NCBI RefSeq assembly: GCF_000373365.1
Contig: NZ_KB891103.1
Location: 305,474 to 369,473, forward strand
DNA from: Parafrankia discariae
GTDB lineage: Bacteria; Actinomycetota; Actinomycetes; Frankiales; Frankiaceae
Length of the DNA: 64,000 nt
Reading direction: 5' to 3'
Shown piece after piece: positions 42,351-51,752 of the stretch; the first letter of the stretch is position 1, and each line of letters opens with the position of its first letter. Made by a program: the position numbers and the translations under genes. The notes under the pieces were generated by a model that saw nothing but the letters and a program-made list of their open reading frames with translations, was not told where the DNA came from and ran no database searches.

Positions 42351-42992
42351 TCATGACGGGCCGGATCCGAAGCCGGCGTCGCGGGCCCGCAGGACCACCT
42401 CGGTACGGGTCGCCGCCCCGAGCTTGGTGAGGATCGTCGAGATCCGGTTGCGCACCGTCTTCTCGGAGAGGAGCAGCCGGGCGGCGATCTGCCCGTTGGC
42501 CAGGCCGTCCGCGACGAGGTCCAGCACCCGGACCTCGGCCTCCGTCAGCTGGGGGAACAGCCGCGGGGAGAGGCCGCCGACGGCGTGCCGCACCTTGTCG
42601 GCGATCCCCGGACCGATGACCAGCTCGCCTCGCGCGACGGCCGCCAGCGCTCGCGCGACGTCCGCCTTCGACGACTCCTTCAGCAGGTAGCCGCGGGCCC
42701 CCGCCTGGAGGGCCGCCTGCAGCGACGCGGTGTCCTCGCTCATCGTCAGGACCAGGACCGCGGTCCCGGGCGCCTGCTCGCCGATGCGCGCGGTGGCCTC
42801 GATGCCGCCCAGGCCCGGCATGCGCAGGTCCATGAGCACCACGTCGGGCCGGTGCAGCAGCGTCGCCGCCAGCGCGGCGTTGCCGTCCGCGGTCTCGGCG
42901 ACCACGGTCGCGCCCAGCTCGACCAGCAGGCCGCGCAGCCCGTCCCGGAACAACTCGTGATCATCGGCGATCACGACCCGCACGGACGTCAC
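42351..42992 (-). CDS. NarL/LuxR-family response regulator
   Basis: The 213-aa protein has a receiver domain ('VIADDHELFRDGL', Asp in 'VVLMDLRMPGLGG', 'VLVLTMSED', 'GYLLKESSK') and a LuxR HTH ('LTEAEVRVLDLVADGLANGQ', 'LLSEKTVRNRISTILTKLGA'). GTG 42992 overlaps the kinase stop by four bases (GTGA), so kinase and regulator are co-translated. Confidence 0.93.
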   Translation of the reverse strand: MTSVRVVIADDHELFRDGLRGLLVELGATVVAETADGNAALAATLLHRPDVVLMDLRMPGLGGIEATARIGEQAPGTAVLVLTMSEDTASLQAALQAGARGYLLKESSKADVARALAAVARGELVIGPGIADKVRHAVGGLSPRLFPQLTEAEVRVLDLVADGLANGQIAARLLLSEKTVRNRISTILTKLGAATRTEVVLRARDAGFGSGPS

Positions 42993-45190
42993 GCCGGCCC
43001 GCCTTCCCGCAGCGGAAGGCGAGCCCGCACAAGCGTGCCGCCGTCCTCGGTCCCGCCGGTGGATCGGGCGTCAAGGACTTCCAGCCGGCCACCCACCTCG
43101 CTCGCCCGCTCCCGGATGCTGCGCAGGCCGACTCCCGGGACCGCGTCGGCGGCCAGGCCACCGCCGTCATCGGCCACCTCGACCATCAGCCACGGGGGCT
43201 CGGCCCGGACCTGGACCACGCACCTCTCACAGCCCGAGTGGCGGACCGCGTTCGTCGCCGCCTCCGCGACGATCCGGTACGCCGCCACCTCGGTAGCCGC
43301 CGGCAGTACGAGTTCCGCCAGCTCGGCCGGCGCGTTCAGGGTCACGACCGGCGCGAACGGCGCGACGGCCTGTGCCAGGGCGACGGCCAGCCCGCCCTCG
43401 TCGAGCGCGGGCGGGCGCAGGTCCTCGACGATGTGCCGGATCTCGCGCACGGTGCCGCGCAGCCGGTCGCGGACCAGGGCGGCGCGCTCCGCCGCGGGAT
43501 CGGCCCGTTCCGCCAGGCCCTCGGCGATGCTGTCGAGCTGCATCGCCATCGCGGCGAGCTGGGGGCCGACGCCGTCGTGCAGGTCGCGGCGCAGCCTGCG
43601 GCGTTCCTCCTCGCGCGCGGCGACCAGCCGCTCCCGGCTGCGCCGCAGGTCATGCTGCGTACTCGCCGCGTCCAGCAGGTCACCGGCCCGCCGGGCGATG
43701 TCGTCGAACATCGCCCGTTCCGGCTCGGTGAACTGGTCCGCCGGGTGGCGGCGGCCCACGAGCAGGGTGCCGGCCCGCCCACGGCCGGTCCTGGCGGGCA
43801 CCGCCAGCCGCTCGAGCCAGCCGACGGGTGTCCCGGACTCGATCGTCGCCAGGCGTTCGTCACTGCTCTCGATCGCCACGTAGGGCACTTTCAGCGCCTC
43901 CCGCACCCCGTCCGCGAGCTGTGAGAGAGCGTCCAGCGGCCCGGTGGCCAGGTCGAGCCGGCCGCGCAGGACGGCGAGCACCGCGTACGGGTCGCGGGTC
44001 GCGCCGAACAGCAGCCGGTCGACGAGCCGCTGCAGCTGGTCGCGGGCCGCCGCCGCGACCAGTGCCGCGACCGCGAGCACGCCGTAGGCGATCCGCCGCC
44101 CCGGCACCAGCGCGCCCGCGCCGGCGACCGTCGCGGCGTACGCCAGCACCAGGAACGCGGTGAGCAGGCCGTACACCAGGGTCCTGCTGAGCGCCGTCCC
44201 GATGTCGAACAGCCGATGGCGGACGGCTCCGACGCCGATGGCGGCGACCAGCAGCACCATCCCGACGCCCAGGTCTGTGGCCTGCGCGTCCGGCCCGTGC
44301 GGGAGCGAACCCAGCAGGGTCGCGCCGACCAGACCGGCCACCCCGAGAACTAGCCACTGCAGTCGGGCCCGCTCGACGCCGGTGGACCGGCGCAGCCGCG
44401 TCACGACCGCCAGGAGCCCGAGCAGCCCGCCGCCGAAGATGGCGGCCAGGGCGGTGACCATGGTGACGTGGCGCAGCCAGGTCACGGTCTCCAAGCCGTA
44501 GGGGTTGCGCAACGCCGCGGACACGTCCAGCCCTGTCGGGCTGAGCATCCGGGCGATCAGGTGACATCCGATGGCCACGGCGATGGCGGCGACGGGAGCG
44601 CGCCACCTTCTGGAGGGCAGCCGTCCGTCGGGGAACAGCGCCGGCACCAACCCCCACAGCACGAAGTACGGAACGTAGCCCCAGACCGCGAACCAGGTGG
44701 CCGCGTCCTGCGCGGGCAGCCCCCGCTCGCCGGGCAGCAGGGCGAGGGCCGCGTACTGGGAGGCCAGCAGGTACGGGCCGGTCAGCGCGGTCGTGAGCAG
44801 CAGCCAGCCGACCCGGTTACCCGGCTGGTAGACCAGCACCAGGGCCGCGACCAGCGGGAACGCGACGGCGAGGACCAGATCCGCGGGGTCCAGCGCGACG
44901 TGCTGGGCCGTGCGGGCCGTGACGTACCGGTGCAGCAGCAGGGCACCGGCCGAGCAGAGGACCGACGACAGCGCCAGGCCGACCACGAGCACCGAGGCCG
45001 CGACGACTCCGGTCGTCACCGTGCCCGCCGGCGCGGGTGCCGGCGCCGGCGGGAGCACGGGCGCCGGCGGGAGCACGGGCGCCGGCGGGAGCACGGGCTC
45101 GGGTGCCGGCGCGGGCAGGAACACAGGCGCCGCCGCGTTTGATGCCGTGTCATCCCAGGTGCCGGCGGATACCGGTGCAGATGCCCCCAT
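42989..45190 (-). CDS. large sensor histidine kinase with multi-helix membrane domain and GAF-like region
   Basis: The 733-aa protein has a Pro/Ala-rich N-terminus containing three PVLPPA repeats, about eight to ten membrane helices to residue 380, a GAF-like domain (about 405-500), then 'ERRRLRRDLHDGVGPQLAAM' (HisKA_3 phospho-acceptor His) and an ATPase domain with 'AYRIVAEAATNAVRHSGCER' and 'DDGGGLAADAVPGVGLRSIR'. ATG 45190 is preferred; a longer frame upstream would only add basic low-complexity residues. The signal is unknown. It is divergent from a membrane protein gene at 45355 that may be its target. Confidence 0.88.
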   Translation of the reverse strand: MGASAPVSAGTWDDTASNAAAPVFLPAPAPEPVLPPAPVLPPAPVLPPAPAPAPAGTVTTGVVAASVLVVGLALSSVLCSAGALLLHRYVTARTAQHVALDPADLVLAVAFPLVAALVLVYQPGNRVGWLLLTTALTGPYLLASQYAALALLPGERGLPAQDAATWFAVWGYVPYFVLWGLVPALFPDGRLPSRRWRAPVAAIAVAIGCHLIARMLSPTGLDVSAALRNPYGLETVTWLRHVTMVTALAAIFGGGLLGLLAVVTRLRRSTGVERARLQWLVLGVAGLVGATLLGSLPHGPDAQATDLGVGMVLLVAAIGVGAVRHRLFDIGTALSRTLVYGLLTAFLVLAYAATVAGAGALVPGRRIAYGVLAVAALVAAAARDQLQRLVDRLLFGATRDPYAVLAVLRGRLDLATGPLDALSQLADGVREALKVPYVAIESSDERLATIESGTPVGWLERLAVPARTGRGRAGTLLVGRRHPADQFTEPERAMFDDIARRAGDLLDAASTQHDLRRSRERLVAAREEERRRLRRDLHDGVGPQLAAMAMQLDSIAEGLAERADPAAERAALVRDRLRGTVREIRHIVEDLRPPALDEGGLAVALAQAVAPFAPVVTLNAPAELAELVLPAATEVAAYRIVAEAATNAVRHSGCERCVVQVRAEPPWLMVEVADDGGGLAADAVPGVGLRSIRERASEVGGRLEVLDARSTGGTEDGGTLVRARLPLREGGPA
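45043..45096. repeat. 18-bp tandem repeat, three copies, in the kinase gene
   Basis: GCGCCGGCGGGAGCACGG repeats three times exactly, encoding the PVLPPA-type Pro-rich N-terminus. Length is a multiple of three, so copy-number change would keep the frame. Confidence 0.85.
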
Positions 45191-45354
45191 GCACCCAGGA
45201 TCGCGCCGGGAGCACGCCGGCTCGGCGCGGTGTCGCGCGCGCGTCCACCGCGGGGGGCGGCTGTCCCTCGTTTCCGGGACGCCGGGCACCCGAGGGTGAT
45301 CCTCACAACGCCGACGGCGATCGAGCCGCCGGTGCGAGGAGGGGACGGCACACC

Positions 45355-46116
45355 ATGACAACCACGACAGCGCGGGCCACCCGCGGCCACGCGGACGGCG
45401 GCGCCGCCGGTGCGGCCGGCGCGCCCGCCCGGGCCCGGTGGACGTGGCTCGGTGTCGGCGCCGGGGTGCTCGGCATCGTCGCGACGATGTTCACCAGCCC
45501 GAACGTCGGCAGTGACCGGGTCGGGCCGGAGGCCCTCGCCGGGCTCTCCCGAGGGCAGCTCCAGCTCGGTGGCGCGCTCGGCTACGCGACCGTCGCGCTC
45601 CTGCTGGTGCTGGCCGCGTCCTGGCGTGTGAAGGCGCTGGCCACGACGCGCGGCGCCGTGGCCGCCCGGGTCGTCGCCGACGGGCTCACCGCGTCCGCCG
45701 CGGCGCTGAGCCTGGGCTACGGCTGGAAGCTGGCGCTGGCGCTGTACCTGCCGGGCGGGATCAACGAGAACGGCTTCACCACTGACGGGCAGTTCTTCTA
45801 CTTCATGCTCAACGACTTCGGCCCGTTCATCGGCTATCTCGGAGTCGTCGTGGCCGCCGGCGCGGTCGCCTGGCTGAGCCTGCGCGACCGCCTGGTGTCG
45901 CGGTGGCTGGGCCTGGTCAGCCTGATCCCGCCGGTCGCGGTGCTGTTCATGTCGGGTGTGCTGTCGATCGCCGGCTTCCCGGGCATCGTCGGGCCGATCT
46001 GGCTGATCGTCGCGTTCGCCGGACTCAGCCTCGGCAGCCACGAGCTCCTCGGCACCGCCAAGTCCCAGCCCGATTCCCGGCGGGTATCCGGATCCGGATC
46101 TCTCGGTCGCCGCTGA
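45355..46116 (+). CDS. seven-helix-range integral membrane protein, unknown
   Basis: The 253-aa protein has an Ala/Gly-rich N-terminus, then about six to seven hydrophobic helices, for example 'WTWLGVGAGVLGIVATMF', 'LQLGGALGYATVALLLVLAA' and 'FGPFIGYLGVVVAAGAVAWL'. The family is not recognised. ATG 45355 has GAGGAGGGGAC about ten bases upstream, a strong site. It is divergent from the sensor kinase at 45190, which suggests control by that two-component system. Confidence 0.65.
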   Translation: MTTTTARATRGHADGGAAGAAGAPARARWTWLGVGAGVLGIVATMFTSPNVGSDRVGPEALAGLSRGQLQLGGALGYATVALLLVLAASWRVKALATTRGAVAARVVADGLTASAAALSLGYGWKLALALYLPGGINENGFTTDGQFFYFMLNDFGPFIGYLGVVVAAGAVAWLSLRDRLVSRWLGLVSLIPPVAVLFMSGVLSIAGFPGIVGPIWLIVAFAGLSLGSHELLGTAKSQPDSRRVSGSGSLGRR

Positions 46117-46145
46117 CTCGGAAGCGGCTACCGAGTCGCCGATCG

Positions 46146-46181
46146 CGGTCGCGGTCTCAGTTGCGGTCGCGACCGCGACCG
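46146..46181. terminator. GC-rich hairpin downstream of the membrane protein gene
   Basis: Perfect 11-bp arms CGGTCGCGGTC and GACCGCGACCG are 14 bases apart. There is no T run, but the position 30 bases past the stop codon suits a hairpin terminator of the kind common in actinomycetes. Confidence 0.5.
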
Positions 46182-46373
46182 TACGCCGCCGGCTGGCTGG
46201 CAGGTCCAGCAAGCCGGCGGTGAGGGCGCGGCTGGGGGCGAGCTGGGACGCGCCCCAAAGGTCTGTGTCCGTTCGTGCCTGACCCGCTACTATGTGTCCG
46301 GCCAGGTGATCTGTCGCGAAAGCCGCCTCGGATCGGCAGGCGTCATGCGGTCGTCATCGCGGGGGTAGGCGGC

Positions 46374-48272
46374 ATGTCCAGCGACAGTTTGAGCAACGAC
46401 GAGATACGTGAGCTCGCACGCGTCTTCCAGAAGCAGCAGGCGGCCGGCCATCTGCTGGACGCGGCAGGCTTCCCGCGCGGGCGCCATCCGACCTGGGCCG
46501 CGCAGAACTCCGAGGATTTCTGGCGACAGGTCAGCTCCGAGCTCAGCTCCGGCGTCCTTCATGACGGACGTCACCGTGTTCTCGCGGCCGCCCACAGCGT
46601 GTTTCCCGCGAACGTCGTCTTCGCCGCCGCCACCCAGCTCCGGGATCCGCCCGACGGGGTCCCCGGCGGAACCTCGCCAGTCCGATCCGTGCGGCTGTGG
46701 CGCCGGGGTCCGCTCGCGAGCCCCAGGACCCGGGTGGCTGTGGCCGCCGGGCTTGTTCTCGTCCTGGCCGGCGTCAGCCTGGCCGCCGGTTTCGCTCTGA
46801 CAAGCGGGGTAAGCGGCGGTCGTGAGCTGCGTCTGGAGCTCGCCGGCAAGCCGACCCTTGACGCGTTTATGCCGCCTGTCGGCCAGGACGAAGTCGTCGA
46901 GCCGCTTTCCTCCTCGCAGGGGCCGGTCAGCGGCGTCATACCAGCGGAGACCGTCGGCCTTTACGGGGGCACCAGGAACGCAGGCACCTGCGACCGGGAC
47001 AAGATGGTCCGCTACCTGCGTGATAATCCGCCGTTACTGGCTGCCTGGACAGGTGTTCTCCAGGTGAAGCCGGCGGATCTCGATGCCTTCGTTAAATCCC
47101 TGACGCCGGTCGTTCTGCGCGCCGACACCCTCGTCACGAACCATGGGTACAAGTCCGGCTCGGCGACGTCTTTCCAGGCGGTGCTGCAGGCCGGGACGGC
47201 GGTACTCGTCAACGGCGCGGGTGTACCGGTCGTCAAGTGCGGCTGCGGGAACCCGCTGACCAGGCCGGCGGTCAACCCCGTCGAGGCGAAGAAGGCGAAG
47301 ACCGTCGGCGAGGCCTGGCCACGTTTCTCGAAGAACACACTGACCCAGACGCAGCCACACGAGATCCCCGCGGACGTGTTCGTTCTCGTCGACGTGAAAT
47401 CGGACCAGCCCTTCACACGCGAACGCGGTTCCGCCGGGGAAGGCGACCACGACTTCACCCCGGCAGCCGACACGGACTGGCTCAACACCAAATATCACGT
47501 GGACTGCGCCGGGGAGAAGTCATTCACGGCGGAAAACGGCGTTGGTACCCTGACCGACGCGACGGGAACCTACGAACTGCGCGTGTTGAAGGTGGCCGTC
47601 GGCGACCTGGCGGGCAGCTCACATCGCGAGGTCGCGGTCCTGCTCTCGTGCGGCGCGAGCGGCAGTCCACACAAGAATCTGCTGTACGTCTACTACGATG
47701 GTCCTAATATTCTCGATCATCCGCAGCCACCGCTGGACAACGGCCAGCAGGCCACAGATTTCACCGGAGGTCGGCTGGCTGTCGAGAACGGGCTGCTCGT
47801 CACCGAGGCGAGTTTCCCGAGTACGGCCGGATCGGGTACCGGGGCGACACGCGATGCGCGATTCCTGTGGAATGGGCAACGCTTTGTCCCCACCTCGCTG
47901 ACCGCAAGCCCATCGCCTGGGACGAGCACTCCGGGCAGCAAGAAGGAAAACATCTCCGGCACCTGGCGGGGGGAGCTGCACATCACTCAGCCGGGCCCGT
48001 ACGAAGCTCCGGTCATCCTGGAGATCAATCAGAATGGTTCGTCCATCACCGGCACCATCAGCTCGCCCGACAGCGTGGCCGCAAGCGCGTGTGGCCTGAG
48101 CGGGCGCCCGATCTCCGGGACACTCGACGGCGACAAGATCGAGTTCGCCGTCTCCGATGATCCGAACGAGACCCGCTTCGAGGGACAGGTTCAGGGGGAC
48201 ACCATCGCGGGAACCGGGACGTCTCGGTGCTACGACGGCCGGGGCACCTGGAGCGTGCGGCGCGGCGGCTGA
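46374..48272 (+). CDS. EAD1-transmembrane-DUF6777 protein, possible conflict-system component
   Basis: The 632-aa protein has an N-terminal death-like effector-associated domain 1 (residues about 5-85): 'SNDEIRELARVFQKQQAAGH', 'LLDAAGFPRG', 'DFWRQVSSELSSGV' and 'HRVLAAAHSVFPAN'. One membrane helix follows ('VAVAAGLVLVLAGVSLAAGF'). The outside part has a DUF6777-like domain ('NAGTCDRDKMVRYLRDNPPL' and 'VVKCGCGNPLTRP') and a C-terminal beta-rich domain ('ISGTWRGELHITQPGPYEAP'). EAD1 domains recruit partner effectors through homotypic contacts. A role in sensing envelope damage or phage is inferred. ATG 46374 has a GGGGG-type site. No EAD1 partner is within the window. Confidence 0.8.
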   Translation: MSSDSLSNDEIRELARVFQKQQAAGHLLDAAGFPRGRHPTWAAQNSEDFWRQVSSELSSGVLHDGRHRVLAAAHSVFPANVVFAAATQLRDPPDGVPGGTSPVRSVRLWRRGPLASPRTRVAVAAGLVLVLAGVSLAAGFALTSGVSGGRELRLELAGKPTLDAFMPPVGQDEVVEPLSSSQGPVSGVIPAETVGLYGGTRNAGTCDRDKMVRYLRDNPPLLAAWTGVLQVKPADLDAFVKSLTPVVLRADTLVTNHGYKSGSATSFQAVLQAGTAVLVNGAGVPVVKCGCGNPLTRPAVNPVEAKKAKTVGEAWPRFSKNTLTQTQPHEIPADVFVLVDVKSDQPFTRERGSAGEGDHDFTPAADTDWLNTKYHVDCAGEKSFTAENGVGTLTDATGTYELRVLKVAVGDLAGSSHREVAVLLSCGASGSPHKNLLYVYYDGPNILDHPQPPLDNGQQATDFTGGRLAVENGLLVTEASFPSTAGSGTGATRDARFLWNGQRFVPTSLTASPSPGTSTPGSKKENISGTWRGELHITQPGPYEAPVILEINQNGSSITGTISSPDSVAASACGLSGRPISGTLDGDKIEFAVSDDPNETRFEGQVQGDTIAGTGTSRCYDGRGTWSVRRGG

Positions 48273-48432
48273 CCCGGGTAACCCGTCCCGGCACGGCCCC
48301 CGCGTCAGTCTCGGGTGGGGCATCCGCCGGATGCGGGTGGGCCAGGGGTCTTGGTCACCGCGGCCGACATCGTGGCGGGGACCTTCACACCAGCCCCACT
48401 GGATGGTCACGTGGTCGATCGTCCAGGCGCGG

Positions 48433-49020
48433 TCAGACCGGCGGCCGCGGGTCGTACTGGATGCCGCGCCGCACCTGTCTGGCGCGCTCGACATCCCGCA
48501 GGCGCGCCACGAGGTGCAGGGCCATGTCGATGCCCGCGCTGACACCTGCCGAGGTGACGATGTCCCCGTCGTCGACGAAACGGTCGTCGGGACGGACGAC
48601 GAGCGTCGGATCGAGTTCACGCAGCAGGCCCAGCGATGCCCAGTGCGTCGTCGCCGGTCGCCCCGCCAGCAGCCCGGCGCGCGCGTACACCAGCGAACCG
48701 GTACAGACACTGGTCATGAGCGGCACCTGCGCGCGTTGCCGGCGCACCCAGTCGAGCTGCGCCTCGTCGTCCAGGTGGGCGCGGGTGCCCTGCCCACCTG
48801 GATAGATGAGCACATCGAGCGGCGGAACCGTCTCGTAGGAGTGCTCGGGGTGGACGACGAGCCCCTTGGCGGCGGTGACCGGCGCGCCGTCCCGGGAGAG
48901 CGTGGTGACCTGCCAGCCGTCGTCGGGGAACTGGTGCGCCCAGAACGAGAGAACCTCCCATGGCCCCACCGCGTCGAGTTCCTCGAAGTCATCGAACAGC
49001 AGTATCCCAATGGATCTCAC
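48433..49020 (-). CDS. DJ-1/PfpI family protein
   Basis: The 195-aa protein has the DJ-1/PfpI fold: 'RSIGILLFDDFEELDAVGPW', 'DVLIYPGGQGTR' and nucleophile elbow 'VPLMTSVCTGSLVYARAGLL' with Cys in 'SVCTGS'. It resembles isonitrile hydratase and related members more than glyoxalase III. GTG 49020 has a strong GGAGGTGACG site. It is followed upstream by a same-strand LysR gene (49124), which could co-regulate it. Confidence 0.82.
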   Translation of the reverse strand: MRSIGILLFDDFEELDAVGPWEVLSFWAHQFPDDGWQVTTLSRDGAPVTAAKGLVVHPEHSYETVPPLDVLIYPGGQGTRAHLDDEAQLDWVRRQRAQVPLMTSVCTGSLVYARAGLLAGRPATTHWASLGLLRELDPTLVVRPDDRFVDDGDIVTSAGVSAGIDMALHLVARLRDVERARQVRRGIQYDPRPPV

Positions 49021-49123
49021 ACCGTCACCTCCGCCAGGTTCACACCCACATCGGCCGGCACCTGCGCCGGGCCGGTCGTTCAGCAAGCCGGCCCGGCGCT
49101 TCGGAAAGTACGCGGCGGGCCGG

Positions 49124-50050
49124 TCACCGGGGATCGAGCGCGAGCCGGAGGGTGTCACGCACGTGGCCGCGAAGCCAGCGATGCGGCGCGTCGGCCTCGT
49201 AGCGGGGATGCCACGCCTGCGCGATCGTCAGGGTGGGCAGGTCGAGGCCGAGGTCGAGGGCCACCAGGCCGAGGCTGTCGAGCAGGCCGCGGCCGAGCCG
49301 GGCCGGTACCAGGCCGACCAGGTCGCTGCCGGCGACGAGCAGCAGTGCGGCGGAGTGGGACGGAACCGAGACCGCCACCGTCCGGCGCAGGCCACGCGCC
49401 GTGAGGGCCTCGTCCAGCGGACCGGCGAACCGCCCCCGGCGGGATGCCGTGATGTGCCGGGCGGCGGCGAGGCGTTCCGGTGTCAGCCGGCCCCGGGTCA
49501 GCGGATGCCCGGCGCGGACGACGGCGAGGGCCCGCTCCTCGGCCAGGACCTCGATGTGGATCTCCGGCGAGGTCGAGTCGATGTCACCGATCTCCAGGTC
49601 GGCGGTCCCGTCACGGAGGGGGTCGTCGGTCTCGGACGGCTCGGGGAGGAACCGCACCCGCACATCCGGGGCGTCCCGGGTCAGCCGGTCGAGCAGATCG
49701 ACGCCGATCGCCGTGGTCAGCGCGTCGCTGGCCAGGATGGTGAACGTTCTGGCCAGGGTGGCCAGGTCGGGTTCCCGAACCGGGGCGAACACCGCGTGGG
49801 CCCGTTCCACCAGCGCGTGCACCTCGACCTGGACGGCCAACGCCCGCGGGGTGGGCACCATCCGATGACCGGCGCGTACCAGGACCGGGTCGTCCATCGC
49901 GCGCCGTACGCGCCCCAGCGCCCGGCTGACCGCGGATTCGGTCAGTCGCAGCCGCCGCGCGGCACCGTTGACGCTCCGCTCCTCCAGCAGGGCGTCGAGG
50001 GCCACCAGGAGGTTGAGGTCCAGCGAGGACGTTGATTGCATGGCATGCAT
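49124..50050 (-). CDS. LysR family transcriptional regulator
   Basis: The 308-aa protein opens 'SLDLNLLVALDALLEERSVN' and 'GAARRLRLTESAVSRALGRV', a LysR HTH, and has a type-2 periplasmic-binding-like ligand domain. The closest relative in the window is the fragment at 34870-35048. It is divergent from the siderophore-interacting protein gene (50108) and so is likely to control it. Confidence 0.88.
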   Translation of the reverse strand: MHAMQSTSSLDLNLLVALDALLEERSVNGAARRLRLTESAVSRALGRVRRAMDDPVLVRAGHRMVPTPRALAVQVEVHALVERAHAVFAPVREPDLATLARTFTILASDALTTAIGVDLLDRLTRDAPDVRVRFLPEPSETDDPLRDGTADLEIGDIDSTSPEIHIEVLAEERALAVVRAGHPLTRGRLTPERLAAARHITASRRGRFAGPLDEALTARGLRRTVAVSVPSHSAALLLVAGSDLVGLVPARLGRGLLDSLGLVALDLGLDLPTLTIAQAWHPRYEADAPHRWLRGHVRDTLRLALDPR

Positions 50051-50107
50051 CTTGCCACTGAGTAAGTTTCATTTGAGTGCTGATCGTCGGCTGCCTACGC
50101 TCGCCTC

Positions 50108-50953
50108 GTGACCGAACACTCCCCGGCTGTCTCCCCGCCCCGTCCCCGACGGGGGCCGCTCGCGCTGCTGGACCGGATGCTGCTGCGCGCGGAGGTCGAC
50201 AGCGTCGACCAGCTGGCCCGGCGCACCCGCCGGATCGTGCTGGCCGGCCCCGCGCTCGCCGACCTCACCTGGACACCGGGCCAGAACGTGACCCTGTTCC
50301 CCCAGGACCCGACCCGGCTGGACAGCTGGCGGCAGGGGCCCCGCGACCTCAAGCGCAGCTACTCGGTCTGGGAGTACGACCCGGCCGGACGGCTGGCGTT
50401 GGCCGTGTACGACCACGGCGGCGACTCCCCCGGCGCGGCGTGGGCCCGCGGCGTCGCGCCGGGAGACGAAGCGATCATCACGAAGCCGGACGGGCGCCTC
50501 GTCGCGCGGGCCGACGCGAGCTTCCACCTGTTCGTCGGTGACGACACCGCGGCGGTTCCCTTCGGCGCGATCCTGCGCGGCCTGCCCGCTTCCGCCCAGG
50601 TCCGCGGCGTGTTCGAGTGCGACGAGCCGGCGGACGCGCTGCCCTCACCCCGCGCCGGGGACCTCGCCTGGAGCTACCGCCACGGCGCCCCGGCAGCCGG
50701 CTCCCCGCTGCTGCCGGCGGCGCTCGCCGACCTCGACCTGCCCGACCCGCGGGACCCCGCCATCGGATCCGACGCCGGATCCGCCCCCGCCACCGGATCC
50801 GATGGCCGCACGGGTCGGCCCGTCGCCTACGTCGCCGGGGAGGCCCGGACCTGCCAGGCCGTCCGCCGCCACCTGGTGAGTGAGCGGGGCTGGGAGCGCC
50901 GCCAGGTCATCGTCCAGCCGTTCTGGACCCCGGGCAAACGCGGCATGGACTGA
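50108..50953 (+). CDS. siderophore-interacting FAD-binding protein
   Basis: The 281-aa protein has 'QNVTLFPQD', 'LKRSYSVWEYDPAGRLALAV' (the RxYSxR-type FAD motif with Ser) and 'AWARGVAPGDEAIITKPDGR', then 'HLFVGDDTAAVPFGAILRGL' and 'YVAGEARTCQAVRRHLVSER', typical of SIP/ViuB ferric-siderophore reductases. These release iron from siderophores with NAD(P)H. A Ser/Gly/Asp-rich insert sits near residue 220. GTG 50108 is used. No siderophore synthesis or transport gene is in view. Confidence 0.85.
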   Translation: MTEHSPAVSPPRPRRGPLALLDRMLLRAEVDSVDQLARRTRRIVLAGPALADLTWTPGQNVTLFPQDPTRLDSWRQGPRDLKRSYSVWEYDPAGRLALAVYDHGGDSPGAAWARGVAPGDEAIITKPDGRLVARADASFHLFVGDDTAAVPFGAILRGLPASAQVRGVFECDEPADALPSPRAGDLAWSYRHGAPAAGSPLLPAALADLDLPDPRDPAIGSDAGSAPATGSDGRTGRPVAYVAGEARTCQAVRRHLVSERGWERRQVIVQPFWTPGKRGMD

Positions 50954-51037
50954 CCCCGGCCACGGCTACCTCTCGTCCCTGCTGCCCCTCGACGACGGGC
51001 TGGAGCTGTCCCTGCGTCTCTGACCAAGTCAGGGCGC

Positions 51038-51658
51038 CTATGACCCGGGTCGGGCCGCCTGCCCGCCTGGTCGTGACGGCGCGGGCGGTGGGACGGCTCC
51101 GGGGGCCGCCAGCCCGTGGATCATCATCGAGAGGAGCCGCTCCGTCCGGCCCGGCGGGTCGGGCGACTGCTCGCTCGCCCACGCGATCGCGGTGACGAAC
51201 GCGAGCAGGTCGTCGATGGTGATGTCGCCGCGCGCGGCCCCGGCCCGCGCCGCGCGTTCGAGCAGCCCGGCGCCGGCGGCCCGCATGGCCGCGCACGAGC
51301 CGTGCAACGCCGAGCTCTCGTCCTCGAGGGCCGCCAGGATCGAGGCGGGCAGGCCCTGGTAGACGGCGGAGCCGGTGGCGACCTCTCCCAGCCACGTGAG
51401 CAGCGCGTCCCGGGGACGCGGCGCGGCGAGCAGGCTCTCGGCCCGCGCGCGCAGCCCGTCGAAGCCCCGGCCCAGCAACGCCTCCAGCAACGCCTCGCGG
51501 GTCGGGAAGTGGCGGTAGAGCGTGCCGATGCCGACACCGGCCCGACGCGCGATGTCCCTTAGCGAGGCGTCGATGCCGTGCTCGGCGAACACGTCCCGGG
51601 CGACGTCAAGGATCAGTTCGTAGTTGCGGCGAGCGTCCGCGCGCGGCGACTCGGCCAA
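51038..51658 (-). CDS. TetR/AcrR family regulator
   Basis: The 206-aa protein has 'ADARRNYELILDVARDVFAE' and 'IARRAGVGIGTLYRHFPTRE', the TetR HTH. TTG 51658 is used with GGAGGAG four bases upstream; an ATG slightly upstream is in another frame. It is divergent from an NmrA-like gene, with two identical operators between them. Confidence 0.92.
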   Translation of the reverse strand: MAESPRADARRNYELILDVARDVFAEHGIDASLRDIARRAGVGIGTLYRHFPTREALLEALLGRGFDGLRARAESLLAAPRPRDALLTWLGEVATGSAVYQGLPASILAALEDESSALHGSCAAMRAAGAGLLERAARAGAARGDITIDDLLAFVTAIAWASEQSPDPPGRTERLLSMMIHGLAAPGAVPPPAPSRPGGQAARPGS

Positions 51659-51681
51659 CCGGCTCCTCCGTCATTGACATC

Positions 51682-51718
51682 CGGAGCACCGCTCCGTATG
51701 TTTCGGAGCACCGCTCCG
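51682..51718. promoter_or_regulatory. two identical 15-bp TetR operators
   Basis: CGGAGCACCGCTCCG occurs at 51682-51696 and 51704-51718, 22 bp apart, each with CGGAGC/GCTCCG arms. The spacing puts them on the same face of the helix. They lie between the TetR start and the NmrA-like start. Confidence 0.9.
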
Positions 51719-51752
51719 GAACATGACCTGAGCCTAACAGAAGGGGCTCCGC

